The translations under genes and the position numbers were made by a program. Positions 53,452 through 63,345 of a stretch of DNA of 64,000 nucleotides are shown piece after piece; position 1 is the first letter of the stretch, and each line of letters begins with the position of its first letter. The DNA lies in the NCBI RefSeq assembly GCF_034424315.1, contig NZ_CP139972.1:6952501-7016500 (forward strand). Direction: 5' to 3'. The notes below the pieces were generated by a model, which was not told where the DNA came from, made no database searches, and was given only the letters and a program-made list of their open reading frames with translations. The stretch is from Chitinophaga sancti (lineage in GTDB: Bacteria > Bacteroidota > Bacteroidia > Chitinophagales > Chitinophagaceae).

Positions 53452-54783
53452 ATGAAAAGAGTAATTTATCTGACCGCCATGTTGGGAGCAGGGCTTATAA
53501 GCACCTCATCCTTTGCACAGCAGGTATCTGATTCCGTCATTCCAAAAGCGTCTTTGCAGGATTGCATCCAATACGCTTTGACCCACCAGCCGGCGGTGAA
53601 ACAATCGCTGGTGGACCAGGAAATTGCGGAACATACCATCAAAAGCAAACTGGCTGACTGGTATCCCCAGCTGAATCTGGCCGCCGGCCTGAACCACTAT
53701 CTTAAGTTGCAGACCTCTTATTTTAATGGCGCGGCCATCACCACCGGTGTGGCTAACACCTCTTCTGCAGCTTTTACGTTAACGCAAAACATCTTTAACA
53801 GAGATGTATTGCTGGCCAGTAGAACTGCTAAGGTCGTACGCCAGCAAGCCGCACAAAATACTACCAGCAATCAGATTGATGTGGTATCCAACGTATCCAA
53901 AGCTTACTATGACATGTTGCTGACCAAAGCACAGGTAGCAGTGCTGGATGAAGATATTGTGCGCCTGGAACGTAGCCTGAAGGATGCCTTCAATCAATAT
54001 CAGAGCGGTATTGTAGATAAGACTGACTACAAGAGAGCTACCATTTCCCTGAACAATGCCAAAGCGCAAAAGAAAACAGGAGAAGAATCTCTGAAAGCTA
54101 AGAATGCGCTACTGAAGCAATACATGGGCTTTCCGCCGGATTCTGCGCTGGATGTGAAATATGACACCATCCAGATGGCACAGAACGTACAGCTGGATAC
54201 CAATACTACCGTGACGTACCAGAACAGGATTGAGTACCAGTTGCTGCAAACCCAGCGTTCACTACTGGAAGCAGAACTCCGTTATAATAAGTGGAGCTAT
54301 CTGCCTACTGTATCAGCATCCGGTAGTTATACCTTCGCTTATTTCAACAAAGATTTCGGGAAGTTGTACAACAACAACTATCCTAATTCGCTGGTTGGCC
54401 TGACGGTTTCCCTGCCTATCTTCCAGGGCTTTAAACGTACTCATAATATCAAGATCGCAGAGCTGAACCTCAGGCGTACTGACTGGGATGTAGAATCACT
54501 GAAGCAACAGATCAATACTCAATATACCCAGGCAATGGCTGCTTACAAGAGTAATCTGAACGAATACTTTGTTATGCAGGAAAACGTGCAACTGGCTAAG
54601 GAGGTATTCAACCTGATTGATCTGCAATACCGGGAAGGGATAAAGACCTACCTGGAGGTGATCACGGCCCAGACAGATCTTCGTTCCGCAGAACTGAACT
54701 ACTATAATGCTATGTACACGGTATTATCCAGCAAGATAGACCTGGAAGTGGCATTGGGTACATTAACACCATCAATTCAATAA
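53452..54783 (+). CDS. TolC-family outer membrane efflux protein
   Basis: A 443-aa protein with a signal peptide (MKRVIYLTAMLGAGLISTSSFAQ) and two repeats of the long helical-hairpin OEP domain, for example SLQDCIQYALTHQPAVKQS at the start and EVFNLIDLQYREGIKTYLEV with the following AELNYYNAMYTVLSSKIDLE near the end. It forms the outer-membrane exit duct of the pump encoded downstream. ATG at 53452 is chosen over a TTG at 53437 because the signal peptide starts there. It lies 56 bases before the adaptor gene. Confidence 0.92.
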   Translation: MKRVIYLTAMLGAGLISTSSFAQQVSDSVIPKASLQDCIQYALTHQPAVKQSLVDQEIAEHTIKSKLADWYPQLNLAAGLNHYLKLQTSYFNGAAITTGVANTSSAAFTLTQNIFNRDVLLASRTAKVVRQQAAQNTTSNQIDVVSNVSKAYYDMLLTKAQVAVLDEDIVRLERSLKDAFNQYQSGIVDKTDYKRATISLNNAKAQKKTGEESLKAKNALLKQYMGFPPDSALDVKYDTIQMAQNVQLDTNTTVTYQNRIEYQLLQTQRSLLEAELRYNKWSYLPTVSASGSYTFAYFNKDFGKLYNNNYPNSLVGLTVSLPIFQGFKRTHNIKIAELNLRRTDWDVESLKQQINTQYTQAMAAYKSNLNEYFVMQENVQLAKEVFNLIDLQYREGIKTYLEVITAQTDLRSAELNYYNAMYTVLSSKIDLEVALGTLTPSIQ

Positions 54784-54839
54784 ATGATAAAACTGGCTGA
54801 TTAAAACTGATCAGTCATTGAAAGGACAAATATTTTCAG

Positions 54840-55991
54840 ATGAAAACAAAGCAACACATTCTCCTCATTGGCGCTACAGGTATGTTTTTTCTGGCTTCCT
54901 GTAAAGGTCCGGAACAAAAAGGTGCTATGGCGATGCCGGCTACTAAGGTAAATGTAACGGCTGCGACTATGGGACAGGCTATTTATTACGATAAATACCC
55001 GGCTTCAGTGGTGGCCCTGAACCAGGTGGAACTGCGTGCACAGGTAAGCGGTTATATCACCGGTATCTTTTTTAAAGAAGGGGAGGTCGTGCAGAAAGGA
55101 AAAGCACTGTATGAAATAGACCGTCGTAAATATGAAGCCGCTGTACGTCAGGCCGAAGCAAATCTGGCGAGCGCAAAAGCTACGTTGGTGCGTGCTCAGA
55201 AGGATGCTAACCGTTATCACGAATTGGCCAAGCAGGATGCGATCGCACGTCAAACACTCGACAATGCCGATGCTACCCTCGAAACCAGCCGTGCCAGCGT
55301 AGCAGCTGCAGAAGCAGCCTTGCTCTCTACCCGCACAGACCTGGATTATTCTGTTATTAAAGCGCCATTCACAGGCCGTATTGGTATCTCTCAGGTAAAA
55401 CTGGGTGCACAGATCAGCCAGGGATCTACATTACTGAATACCATGTCCAGCGAGAACCCAATCGCTGTGGATATTGTGGTGAGCGAAACTGATATTCCCC
55501 GCTTCTCAGCTATGCAGGGTAAGACTATTACGCCGAATGACTCTACTTTCCGCCTTACACTGCCAGGAGGTATTCCTTATTCTGAAAAAGGTAAGATACT
55601 CGCCGTTGACCGTGGAGTAGACAACCAGACCGCTACGATCAAAGTACGTATCGAGTTCGCCAATCCTAAAGATGAGCTGAAAGATGGTATGAGTGCTGTA
55701 CTGCAGGTGCTGAACGAGCAGAGTGGTGAAAATGTAATCATCCCTTACAGGGCTGTAGTAGAGCAGATGGGTGAATTCTTCGTATTCGTAGCAAAAGATA
55801 CGATTGCAGAACAACGTAAGATCCACCTGGGGCCAAAACTCAGAGATCGCGTTGTAATAAGTGATGGTCTGAAAGCCGGTGAAGTAATTATCACTGATGG
55901 CTTCAATCGTCTGCGTGATGGCGGCGCGATAGACACTTCAGGTGTGCCAAAACAACCGCAGCAGGGCCCAGGCCAGGCTCCTAAAAAATAA
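54840..55991 (+). CDS. RND efflux periplasmic adaptor (AcrA/MexA type), lipoprotein
   Basis: A 383-aa membrane fusion protein. The signal peptide ends in the lipobox LASC with C21 as lipidated residue. The lipoyl/barrel-sandwich halves (VELRAQVSGYITGIFFKEGE and STRTDLDYSVIKAPFTGRIG) flank a coiled-coil hairpin (about residues 95-160, Ala/Lys/Glu-rich). A beta-barrel and membrane-proximal domain follow, and the C-terminus is rich in Pro and Gln. It bridges pump and TolC partner. Confidence 0.94.
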   Translation: MKTKQHILLIGATGMFFLASCKGPEQKGAMAMPATKVNVTAATMGQAIYYDKYPASVVALNQVELRAQVSGYITGIFFKEGEVVQKGKALYEIDRRKYEAAVRQAEANLASAKATLVRAQKDANRYHELAKQDAIARQTLDNADATLETSRASVAAAEAALLSTRTDLDYSVIKAPFTGRIGISQVKLGAQISQGSTLLNTMSSENPIAVDIVVSETDIPRFSAMQGKTITPNDSTFRLTLPGGIPYSEKGKILAVDRGVDNQTATIKVRIEFANPKDELKDGMSAVLQVLNEQSGENVIIPYRAVVEQMGEFFVFVAKDTIAEQRKIHLGPKLRDRVVISDGLKAGEVIITDGFNRLRDGGAIDTSGVPKQPQQGPGQAPKK

Positions 55992-56029
55992 TAGTAAACA
56001 GTTTGAGTTTGAATCAATAGAAGAAGAAC

Positions 56030-59000
56030 ATGATTGCAAATACTTTTATACGCAGACCGGTCACCGCGATAGTAATCTCTATCGTACTGGTGTTGGTAGG
56101 GATATTGGCGATGCTCAACCTGCCTATCGGTCAGTATCCTGAAATCTCACCTCCAACGGTGCAGGTGACAGGTACATATACAGGTGCGGATGCCCAGACC
56201 ATTGAGCAGACCGTAGCCACGCCTGTAGAAGTACAGGTAAACGGTACGCCTGGTATGACATACATGACCAGTAACAGTACAAACAGTGGTTCCATGAGCC
56301 TTACTGTAAACTTTGAAGTAGGTACAGATATCAATATCGCGGCGCTGGATGTACAGAACCGTGTGGGTATCGCTCAGCCAACCCTGCCCCAGGAAGTACA
56401 ACGTTTAGGTCTTACCGTAAGGAAGCGTAACCCCAGTATCCTGATGCTGGTGGCATTATATTCTCCCAAGGGAACACATGATGTGACCTTCCTGGACAAC
56501 TATACTAACATCTTCATTAAAGATGCCCTGCTGCGTGCGAAAGGTGTGGGTGATATCTTTACCCGTGCAGATGATTTCAGTATGCGTGTATGGCTGAAGC
56601 CTGATAAGCTGGCAGAAATGAATGTTTCGGCCGATGAAGTGAAAGCTGCTATTACAGAGCAGAATGCTCAGATTGCAGCTGGTTCCATAGGTGCACCTCC
56701 TCAAAAAACCGGTCAGACCTATGAGTACAATATTTTCGTAAAAGGTCGTCTGGCAAATGCTGAAGAGTTCGGAAATATCGTTGTAAAGACCCAGCCTAAC
56801 AATGGTGGCCTCGTTTACCTGAAAGATGTAGCCCGCGTAGAACTGGGTAAATTCAACTATACCGGTAACTCCTTCGTAGATGGTAAAAGAGCTTCTTACC
56901 TGCTGGTATACCAGGCGCCTGGTAGTAACGCGATCGAAACTGCAGAGAATGTGACTGTCGCAATGGAACAACTGAAGAAAGCATTTCCTGCGGATGTAGA
57001 TTACGTAGTACCATTCGAGTCAGTATCTGTTGTGAAAGTGTCTATTCACGAGGTGGTTGAAACTCTGCTGGAAGCCCTGTTCCTGGTGGTGATCGTAGTG
57101 TTCCTGTTCCTGCAGAGCTGGAGAGCGACCATCATTCCGGTGCTGGCGATTCCGGTGTCTATCATTGCAACGTTTATCTTCTTTATACCACTGGGTTTTA
57201 CCATCAATACCCTGACCCTGTTCGGTTTCGTACTGGCTATCGGTATCGTGGTGGATGATGCCATTGTGGTGGTGGAGGCGGTCCAGCATAATATGGATCA
57301 TGAGCAGATGTCGCCGAAGGAAGCCACCATACAGGCTATGAAAGAAATCTCCGGACCGGTTATCGCAATTGCGCTGATCCTGGCAGCGGTATTCGTACCG
57401 GTAGGATTTATCCCCGGTATCGTAGGTCGATTGTATCAGCAGTTTGCGATTACGATCGCGATCTCTGTACTGATCTCTGCTTTCGTCGCCCTGTCTCTGA
57501 CGCCTGCATTGTGTACGCTGATTCTGCGTCCTATGCACCTGGATAAGGATTCAAAAGGTCTGAACAAATTATTCTATCGTTTCAATAACTGGTTTGGTCA
57601 TGTAACCAGCCGTTATTCACTGGGGGTTAAGAAAAGTATCCGTTGGGCAAGGTATGTAATGATCCTGCTGCTATGTATTTGTGTGGGTGTGTTTATGCTG
57701 TTCAGAACCAAGCCTACAGGGTTCCTACCTATAGAAGATGATGGCCGTTTATACGTTACCTTCGACTTACCGGAATCTGCTTCTACAGAGCGTACTGTGG
57801 ATGCGCTGCATGGTATGATGAAGGCTTTGGACAGTGTACCTGGTATTGGTCACTATGCAGCATTGGGGGGTCTGAACGTAATTAGTTTTGCGACCAAGTC
57901 AAACAGTGGAACCATCTTCGTACAGCTGAAACCGTGGGATGACAGAAAGACCAAAGAAACGCAGATCCAGGCAATTGCCGCTAATATACAAGCAAAGCTC
58001 TCCCGCTGGAAACAGGCATCTGTAGTCGTAATCCAGCCACCAGCTATTCCAGGTTTGGGTAGTACTGCTGGTTTCTCCTTTATCCTGGAGCAGCGTAGTG
58101 GAGATCCTGATATCAAAGCATTTGAAGCCGTATTACAGAAATTTACAGCTGCGATTAACCAGCGTCGTGAAATAGCAAGGAGCTTCTCCTTCTTCACGGC
58201 ACGCACACCCGGTTACCAGTTGGATATAGACCGTGAAAGAGCGAAGAAGATGGGGGTATCTATTTCTTCTGTGGCAACCGCCTTATCTACTTATATGGGT
58301 AGCTCCTATGTGAATGACTTCACTATCTATGGTCGTAACTTCCGCGTACTCACACAGGCTGATTCCAGCTATCGTGGTGATATCAAGGATCTGAGCCAGA
58401 TGTTTGTGAAGAATTCAAGCGGCAACATGGTGCCATTGAGTGCGGTAACTAATTACAGAGTGATAGAAACTGCGCCGGTAATTTCTCACTATAACCTGTT
58501 CCGTTCTGCGGAAATTAACGGTAGCCCGGCACCTGGGTATAGTAGTGGTGATGCGATCAATGCGCTGAAAGAAGTTGCTGCAGAGGTACTGCCTGAAGGC
58601 TATGGATATGAGTTCTCTGGCCTGAGCCGTGAAGAGTTGCTATCCGGTAGTAAGACGGTATACATTTTCGCGCTCTCTATCATATTCGTATTCCTTTTCC
58701 TGGCAGCATTGTATGAAAGCTGGTCTGTACCATTCTCCGTATTGCTGGCAGTGCCGATTGGTGCATTTGGTGCGATCCTGACGCTAACCTTTCTGCCAAA
58801 GATCAGTAATAACGTATATGCACAGATTGGTTTGATAACGTTGATTGGTTTGTCGGCAAAGAACGCGATCCTGATCGTGGAATTTGCGAAGGAACGTGTG
58901 GATAGGGGTATGGAGCTGGTAACAGCGACTGTAGAAGCTGCGAAGCTGCGTTTGCGTCCTATCATCATGACTTCCCTGGCGTTCCTGTTAGGTATTCTGC

Positions 59001-59206
59001 CACTGGTACTGGCTTCCGGTGCAGGTGCAGAATCCCGTAAGACGATGGGTTGGACAGTGTTGGGGGGTATGTTTACCGCTACCTTCCTGGCCATCTTTAT
59101 TGTACCGGTGTTGTTTGTAACAATTACAAGGCTGGCTTATGGTAAGGAGAAACTGAAGGCGATACAGGACAATTATAAAGTGATGCAGGATCATATGGAT
59201 GTATAA
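56030..59206 (+). CDS. RND multidrug efflux pump, HAE1 family (AcrB type)
   Basis: A 1058-aa inner membrane proton antiporter with 12 expected membrane helices and two large periplasmic loops. Seen: the N-terminal FIRRPVTAIVISIVLVLVGI, the porter motif YPEISPPTVQVTGTYTGADA, the GFVLAIGIVVDDAIVVVEAV proton-relay aspartates on helix 4, GFLPIEDDG, and ALYESWSVPFSVLLAVPIG in the second half. Substrates are probably hydrophobic compounds or drugs. No local repressor gene is present. Two strong hairpins follow. Confidence 0.96.
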   Translation: MIANTFIRRPVTAIVISIVLVLVGILAMLNLPIGQYPEISPPTVQVTGTYTGADAQTIEQTVATPVEVQVNGTPGMTYMTSNSTNSGSMSLTVNFEVGTDINIAALDVQNRVGIAQPTLPQEVQRLGLTVRKRNPSILMLVALYSPKGTHDVTFLDNYTNIFIKDALLRAKGVGDIFTRADDFSMRVWLKPDKLAEMNVSADEVKAAITEQNAQIAAGSIGAPPQKTGQTYEYNIFVKGRLANAEEFGNIVVKTQPNNGGLVYLKDVARVELGKFNYTGNSFVDGKRASYLLVYQAPGSNAIETAENVTVAMEQLKKAFPADVDYVVPFESVSVVKVSIHEVVETLLEALFLVVIVVFLFLQSWRATIIPVLAIPVSIIATFIFFIPLGFTINTLTLFGFVLAIGIVVDDAIVVVEAVQHNMDHEQMSPKEATIQAMKEISGPVIAIALILAAVFVPVGFIPGIVGRLYQQFAITIAISVLISAFVALSLTPALCTLILRPMHLDKDSKGLNKLFYRFNNWFGHVTSRYSLGVKKSIRWARYVMILLLCICVGVFMLFRTKPTGFLPIEDDGRLYVTFDLPESASTERTVDALHGMMKALDSVPGIGHYAALGGLNVISFATKSNSGTIFVQLKPWDDRKTKETQIQAIAANIQAKLSRWKQASVVVIQPPAIPGLGSTAGFSFILEQRSGDPDIKAFEAVLQKFTAAINQRREIARSFSFFTARTPGYQLDIDRERAKKMGVSISSVATALSTYMGSSYVNDFTIYGRNFRVLTQADSSYRGDIKDLSQMFVKNSSGNMVPLSAVTNYRVIETAPVISHYNLFRSAEINGSPAPGYSSGDAINALKEVAAEVLPEGYGYEFSGLSREELLSGSKTVYIFALSIIFVFLFLAALYESWSVPFSVLLAVPIGAFGAILTLTFLPKISNNVYAQIGLITLIGLSAKNAILIVEFAKERVDRGMELVTATVEAAKLRLRPIIMTSLAFLLGILPLVLASGAGAESRKTMGWTVLGGMFTATFLAIFIVPVLFVTITRLAYGKEKLKAIQDNYKVMQDHMDV

Positions 59207-59208
59207 AT

Positions 59209-59237
59209 AAATAAGGTGGCCATTGGCCACCTTATTT
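59209..59237. terminator. Terminator hairpin 1 after the RND pump gene
   Basis: AAATAAGGTGGCCA (59209-59222) and TGGCCACCTTATTT (59224-59237) are perfect complements around a single T; in RNA a few central bases will stay unpaired. Confidence 0.8.
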
Positions 59238-59250
59238 CAAAAGGATAAAA

Positions 59251-59276
59251 AAAGCCCGCTCAATTGAGCGGGCTTT
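59251..59276. terminator. Terminator hairpin 2, shared with the convergent gene
   Basis: AAAGCCCGCTCAA (59251-59263) and TTGAGCGGGCTTT (59264-59276) form a perfect palindrome preceded by an A-run, so it ends transcription best in the minus direction, just after the gene ending at 59283. Confidence 0.85.
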
Positions 59277-59282
59277 AACATT

Positions 59283-59717
59283 TTACTTACCAACCACTTG
59301 TCTGTAGTATAGCAAAATGGCTAACAGGGACAGGGCAATCGAGGATAGAAAGAATATAAGAAATATTTTCCATCCTATATGAACAGTAATTTTATCTTCT
59401 GGTGGCGCAACATCTCTATACACCTTATTTTGCATACGGGATGACACATTTGCTTGTCTGGTAGCCTCTTCCCGTGCAATTCGCTGCATCAAAGCAACTT
59501 TAATATGTGCGGGAGGCATCGGCGCATCCTTAAATGCTGCCCGTTCTATACGACGTTCTACATCTTCCATTTCTGTATGTAATTCAGGAAAAATATTCAA
59601 ATGGATTCGCAGGTCTTCTTCCTCTTCAAGAGAAGTAAACCCGAGAAAGTGTTTTTCGATTAGGCCATCTGATATGTAACGCTCGTATTCCATATACTTA
59701 TTAAGGTTTTCTCTCAA
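59283..59717 (-). CDS. Small membrane protein with anti-sigma-like N-terminus
   Basis: A 144-aa protein. Residues 10-70 (ERYISDGLIEKHFLGFTSLEE, then a run of Glu and Asp, then FPELHTEMEDVERRIER) follow the pattern of the N-terminal domain of RskA-type anti-sigma factors. One membrane helix lies near the C-terminus (about 116-138, FLIFFLSSIALSLLAILLYY) with only a few residues beyond it. The periplasmic RskA domain is thus absent, and no sigma factor gene is adjacent. It may be an orphan, minimal anti-sigma factor; this is inference. Confidence 0.6.
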   Translation of the reverse strand: MRENLNKYMEYERYISDGLIEKHFLGFTSLEEEEDLRIHLNIFPELHTEMEDVERRIERAAFKDAPMPPAHIKVALMQRIAREEATRQANVSSRMQNKVYRDVAPPEDKITVHIGWKIFLIFFLSSIALSLLAILLYYRQVVGK

Positions 59718-59899
59718 GTTAACATGTCATCCACTCAAAGGATGGAGAATAAGCAATTTTCCACGGCTTTGCTAAGGTGATAAAAATGTCAGACAAAAAG
59801 TTGTCCAATTTAGTGAATTAAGAAAATCCTCAAAAAAAATTCGGATTAAGGGTGCATTATGCCCGTTATTGGTGTATATAAATGTTTATAATGTGTTCC

Positions 59900-62590
59900 C
59901 TAGTTGTTTTTCTTCTTGAAAATGTTTCCGATTCCTTTTACCGCCTCTTTTCCAGCATTTTTCAATTCTTCCGCCTTGTTGGAAGGCGTAGTCGTATTCG
60001 TTGTATCCTTCTTTCCTCCCAATAACTGCTTTTTCAGCTCTTCTTTTGCTGCTTCTTTAACGGTGGCGACAGCCTGGTTTTTAACTGATTGCAAAGTGTC
60101 TTTAATCGCCGTCTTCACAGTGTCTACTTTATTTTTAACTAAAGTAGCCGCCTGATCTTTCAGGTTATTCATTGTATTTCCAGCGGTTTCCTGCAAGTTA
60201 GTTTTATATGTTGGTTTTAAGATATTTCCGCCCAATAAAACATTTAAATGAATACTATCACTTACGTTTACGGGTATACCTTTATTACTAGCCTGAGTGG
60301 CCAGGCTCGTAATCAGGGCATCTCCCTGCTTGCCGATCACGCTTCTTGGCAGTGTCATCAGCATGGTATAATCCAATGACTGGTCAAAGCCGTGGGAGCC
60401 TCCGATTACCATATGCATACCATTGAAGTTTACCGTGAAGGGGCTGATCTTCACTCTTCCATTTTCAAAAGAGAAGTAGGTTTTCAGATCTTTCAGTGAC
60501 AGGTTTTTAAGGGCGGTTACATTCAGTGTATTGGCCAGTTGATCTACCACGCCAAATTTCTGTAATGCACCTTCCAGCACGAGCAAATTACCATCCCCAT
60601 TCAGGCTGCTCAATACCGGCATCATATCTTTTCCCAGCTGGCCTTTCAAACTTAACTGAGATGTTACCTTTCCACCAATGAACTGGGCAATCGGCATCAG
60701 TTTCTGTACAGTATTGAAAGACTTAAATGCCTGCTGTATATCAATTTGCTGTACGTTGTACGCCATGCTGATATCAGGTGTATTAGGATTGGTCTTTGTG
60801 CTGTAGCTCCCATTTACCTCCATTGTACCCTGCATGGCATTCGCTTTTACCTGCTGCATCGTAACGGTTTGGTCCTTTACAAGCAGGGCTCCGGTTACAT
60901 TAGTCAGATCCAGTTTGTCATAGTGAACTTTATCTGCTGCTGCATTCAGGCTCAGATTCAGGTTGGCAGGTACTGCAAATGGTGCAGCTGGTGTATCCGT
61001 TGCTGTGGTAGTGCTGGTCTCTGTTCCCATCCATTTATCCAGATCTATCTGATCTGCTTTCACGGTCAGGTTACCATCCAGCGGTTCATTTTTAAATGCA
61101 TAAGCCAGCATATTATTTACAGCACCATTGGCTTTGAAATTAGTACCCATGTACTGCCCATCGAATGATTCAACTGTTACATTTTTAGGGTTGAATTTCA
61201 TGGAAAGGGTATTCACCTTTACGCCGTCAGGATAGTCTTTGCTACGATAGAGGAGATTGGTCACCAGGATGGTGCCTGCTGCATAAAAGCGATCATACTG
61301 CTGCTTTTCAATAGCGCTCATGTTACCTTTTGCGCTTACGTCGGCATCTACAATACCGCTGATGGCAGTTCCCTGGTCCAATTTTACAAATTCGGTTACT
61401 TTAGACAGGTCCAGGCTACCTTTTGCAGCACCATCTACATACATATCAGATACAGGGGTTTTTACCAGCAGACGCAGGTCCAGCGGCGTATTGTCCATAT
61501 CCAGGTGAGCTGATGGCATGTCTACGATCGTGTGATCAGGAACGCCATCAGGATTGTTGACCTTCAGGGCGATCTGGATATTCTTAACTGGTTTAGGCAG
61601 GTCAGGATATTGGAAATAACCATCTTTTACATTCAGGTTCAGGCCAAATGCTGGCATCTGTGAAGCGCTGTATGTACCTTTTACATAGGCATCAAAGGAT
61701 GCTGTACCAGAAGTTTTGATCTTGTCAAAGTCTTTCATGAAGATAGCCGGTACCAGGGAAAGGATGTCTTTGAACTGGATAGAAGGCGCCTTCATACTCA
61801 GATCCATGCCATAAGTACTGTCATTCACTAATGTGAAAGAACCCTGCGCGGTGAGCTGCAGGTTATTCAGGCTGGCTTTGGCCTGTTGAATGGTGTAAGT
61901 ACTTGTTTTGTTATCCACCTTGATATCTGCATCCATTTTAGTGTGGGTGCGCAGCAGGTAGGGGATAAGGCCATAACGGAAGGTAACTGCTGCTGCTTCG
62001 GTCGTGGTGTTGAGGGTAAACAGGTCCTGTGTGAAATCACCCTTACCGGAATGGTTCAGGTTCTCGATGACCAGGCCCATATCTCCTTCGCGATCAGTAT
62101 ACTCGATATAAGCATCTTCGATTTTATATTGTTGCAGTCTCATTGCGAACTTAGTCGCAGCGGTATCTGCCGGATTGGCCTGGGCTGTATCCGGTTTGGT
62201 AATATCCCAGTTAGCCTTACCATCTTTGTTGATAATGGCGTGAATGCGGGGTGCCTCAATATTGATGTTGTAAATATCGTAGGTTTCACCCTTAATTACG
62301 CTCATCAGGTTCAATGCCACATCGATTTTTTTCACGGAGATCAGGGTATCTCCTTGAAAAGGTGCGCGGTTTACCACCTGCAGATCTTCCAGTGCTACGG
62401 CAAGGCGCGGGAAGTGTCTGATCAGACTGATATCTACGTCTTTAAAGTCAACGTCCGCCTCTAACTGCTTGTTCAGTTCAGTTTTTACGATGGACATAAT
62501 CTTTCCCTTGAACAGGAAAGGAATGGCAATAGCTGCAACTAATAATACGAGCAGCAGTATACCGGTTACTTTCAGGATCTTCTTTAACAT
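59900..62590 (-). CDS. AsmA family protein
   Basis: A large 896-aa envelope protein with an N-terminal membrane anchor (ILKVTGILLLVLLVAAIAIPF, about residues 5-25, shown in part) and the AsmA start EADVDFKDVDISLIRHFPRL. The long repetitive beta region runs to about residue 790 and holds the AsmA-like C-terminal motif (LSLKDLKTYFSFENGRVKI, GMHMVIGGSHGFDQSLDYTM). The last 100 residues are Lys/Ala-rich helix. AsmA-like proteins are thought to form lipid-conducting grooves between the two membranes. It stands alone, divergent from trmH. Confidence 0.9.
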   Translation of the reverse strand: MLKKILKVTGILLLVLLVAAIAIPFLFKGKIMSIVKTELNKQLEADVDFKDVDISLIRHFPRLAVALEDLQVVNRAPFQGDTLISVKKIDVALNLMSVIKGETYDIYNINIEAPRIHAIINKDGKANWDITKPDTAQANPADTAATKFAMRLQQYKIEDAYIEYTDREGDMGLVIENLNHSGKGDFTQDLFTLNTTTEAAAVTFRYGLIPYLLRTHTKMDADIKVDNKTSTYTIQQAKASLNNLQLTAQGSFTLVNDSTYGMDLSMKAPSIQFKDILSLVPAIFMKDFDKIKTSGTASFDAYVKGTYSASQMPAFGLNLNVKDGYFQYPDLPKPVKNIQIALKVNNPDGVPDHTIVDMPSAHLDMDNTPLDLRLLVKTPVSDMYVDGAAKGSLDLSKVTEFVKLDQGTAISGIVDADVSAKGNMSAIEKQQYDRFYAAGTILVTNLLYRSKDYPDGVKVNTLSMKFNPKNVTVESFDGQYMGTNFKANGAVNNMLAYAFKNEPLDGNLTVKADQIDLDKWMGTETSTTTATDTPAAPFAVPANLNLSLNAAADKVHYDKLDLTNVTGALLVKDQTVTMQQVKANAMQGTMEVNGSYSTKTNPNTPDISMAYNVQQIDIQQAFKSFNTVQKLMPIAQFIGGKVTSQLSLKGQLGKDMMPVLSSLNGDGNLLVLEGALQKFGVVDQLANTLNVTALKNLSLKDLKTYFSFENGRVKISPFTVNFNGMHMVIGGSHGFDQSLDYTMLMTLPRSVIGKQGDALITSLATQASNKGIPVNVSDSIHLNVLLGGNILKPTYKTNLQETAGNTMNNLKDQAATLVKNKVDTVKTAIKDTLQSVKNQAVATVKEAAKEELKKQLLGGKKDTTNTTTPSNKAEELKNAGKEAVKGIGNIFKKKNN

Positions 62591-62693
62591 GTGGCAGATA
62601 TAGGTTTATATATTCCGATTGAAGATAACAAGTAAATACCGTATTCTTCAAATTAGCTTACTTTTGCCTTTGAATTTTTATATCTAATTGATT

Positions 62694-63281
62694 ATGACGC
62701 CCGAACGTAGAGAGCGAATACTGTCCGTATTGAATAGACGCCAGGCTGGCCTCACAGTGGTGCTGGAGAATATTGAAGATCCGCATAACATTGCTGCTAT
62801 CATGCGTACCTGCGATGCTGTAGGTATACAGGAGATTTTTACCGTGAGTAACAAGCCTCCAAGAGTAAAAAAATGGGGTGCCAAAAGCTCATCGAGTGCG
62901 AATAAATGGTTAACGCATCATAAGTATACGGATGTGCATGAATGTATCAGGGTATTGAAGCAGCGATATGATAAATTGATGACTACCCACCTGGCACAGG
63001 ATTCGGTGAGTTTGTATGATATTGATTTTAAAGCGTCTGTTGCATTAGTGTTTGGAAATGAGCAGACAGGTGTATCGAAAGCATTCCTGGAAGCTGCTGA
63101 TGGCAATTTTATTATTCCGCAAATGGGGATCATCCGTTCATTGAATGTATCTGTAGCCTGTGCGGTGAGTATTTATGAAGCGATGAGACAAAAGACATTG
63201 GCAGGGCATTATGAGAAACGGAGTTTGCCGGATGAACAGTATAATACCCTGTTGGAGCAATGGGGCTATGAAGAAGAATAA
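62694..63281 (+). CDS. SpoU/TrmH-family RNA 2'-O-methyltransferase
   Basis: A 195-aa SPOUT methyltransferase. The three knot motifs are visible: ENIEDPHNIAAIMRTCDAVG, VALVFGNEQTGVSKAFLEAADG (in part) and IPQMGIIRSLNVSVACAVSIYEAMR. Length and layout match TrmH, which methylates G18 of tRNA, more than RlmB. ATG 62694 is preferred over a TTG two codons upstream. TACTTTTG (62659-62666) is a possible -7 box. Confidence 0.9.
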   Translation: MTPERRERILSVLNRRQAGLTVVLENIEDPHNIAAIMRTCDAVGIQEIFTVSNKPPRVKKWGAKSSSSANKWLTHHKYTDVHECIRVLKQRYDKLMTTHLAQDSVSLYDIDFKASVALVFGNEQTGVSKAFLEAADGNFIIPQMGIIRSLNVSVACAVSIYEAMRQKTLAGHYEKRSLPDEQYNTLLEQWGYEEE

Positions 63282-63286
63282 ATCCA

Positions 63287-63327
63287 GATAAAAAAAGCTT
63301 TTGCCATAGGCAAAAGCTTTTTTTATC
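63287..63327. terminator. Bidirectional terminator, 19-bp stem
   Basis: GATAAAAAAAGCTTTTGCC (63287-63305) and its perfect complement (63309-63327) around ATA, between the convergent methyltransferase and reductase genes. Confidence 0.93.
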
Positions 63328-63345
63328 TATTGAGTTTTTTTTGCA

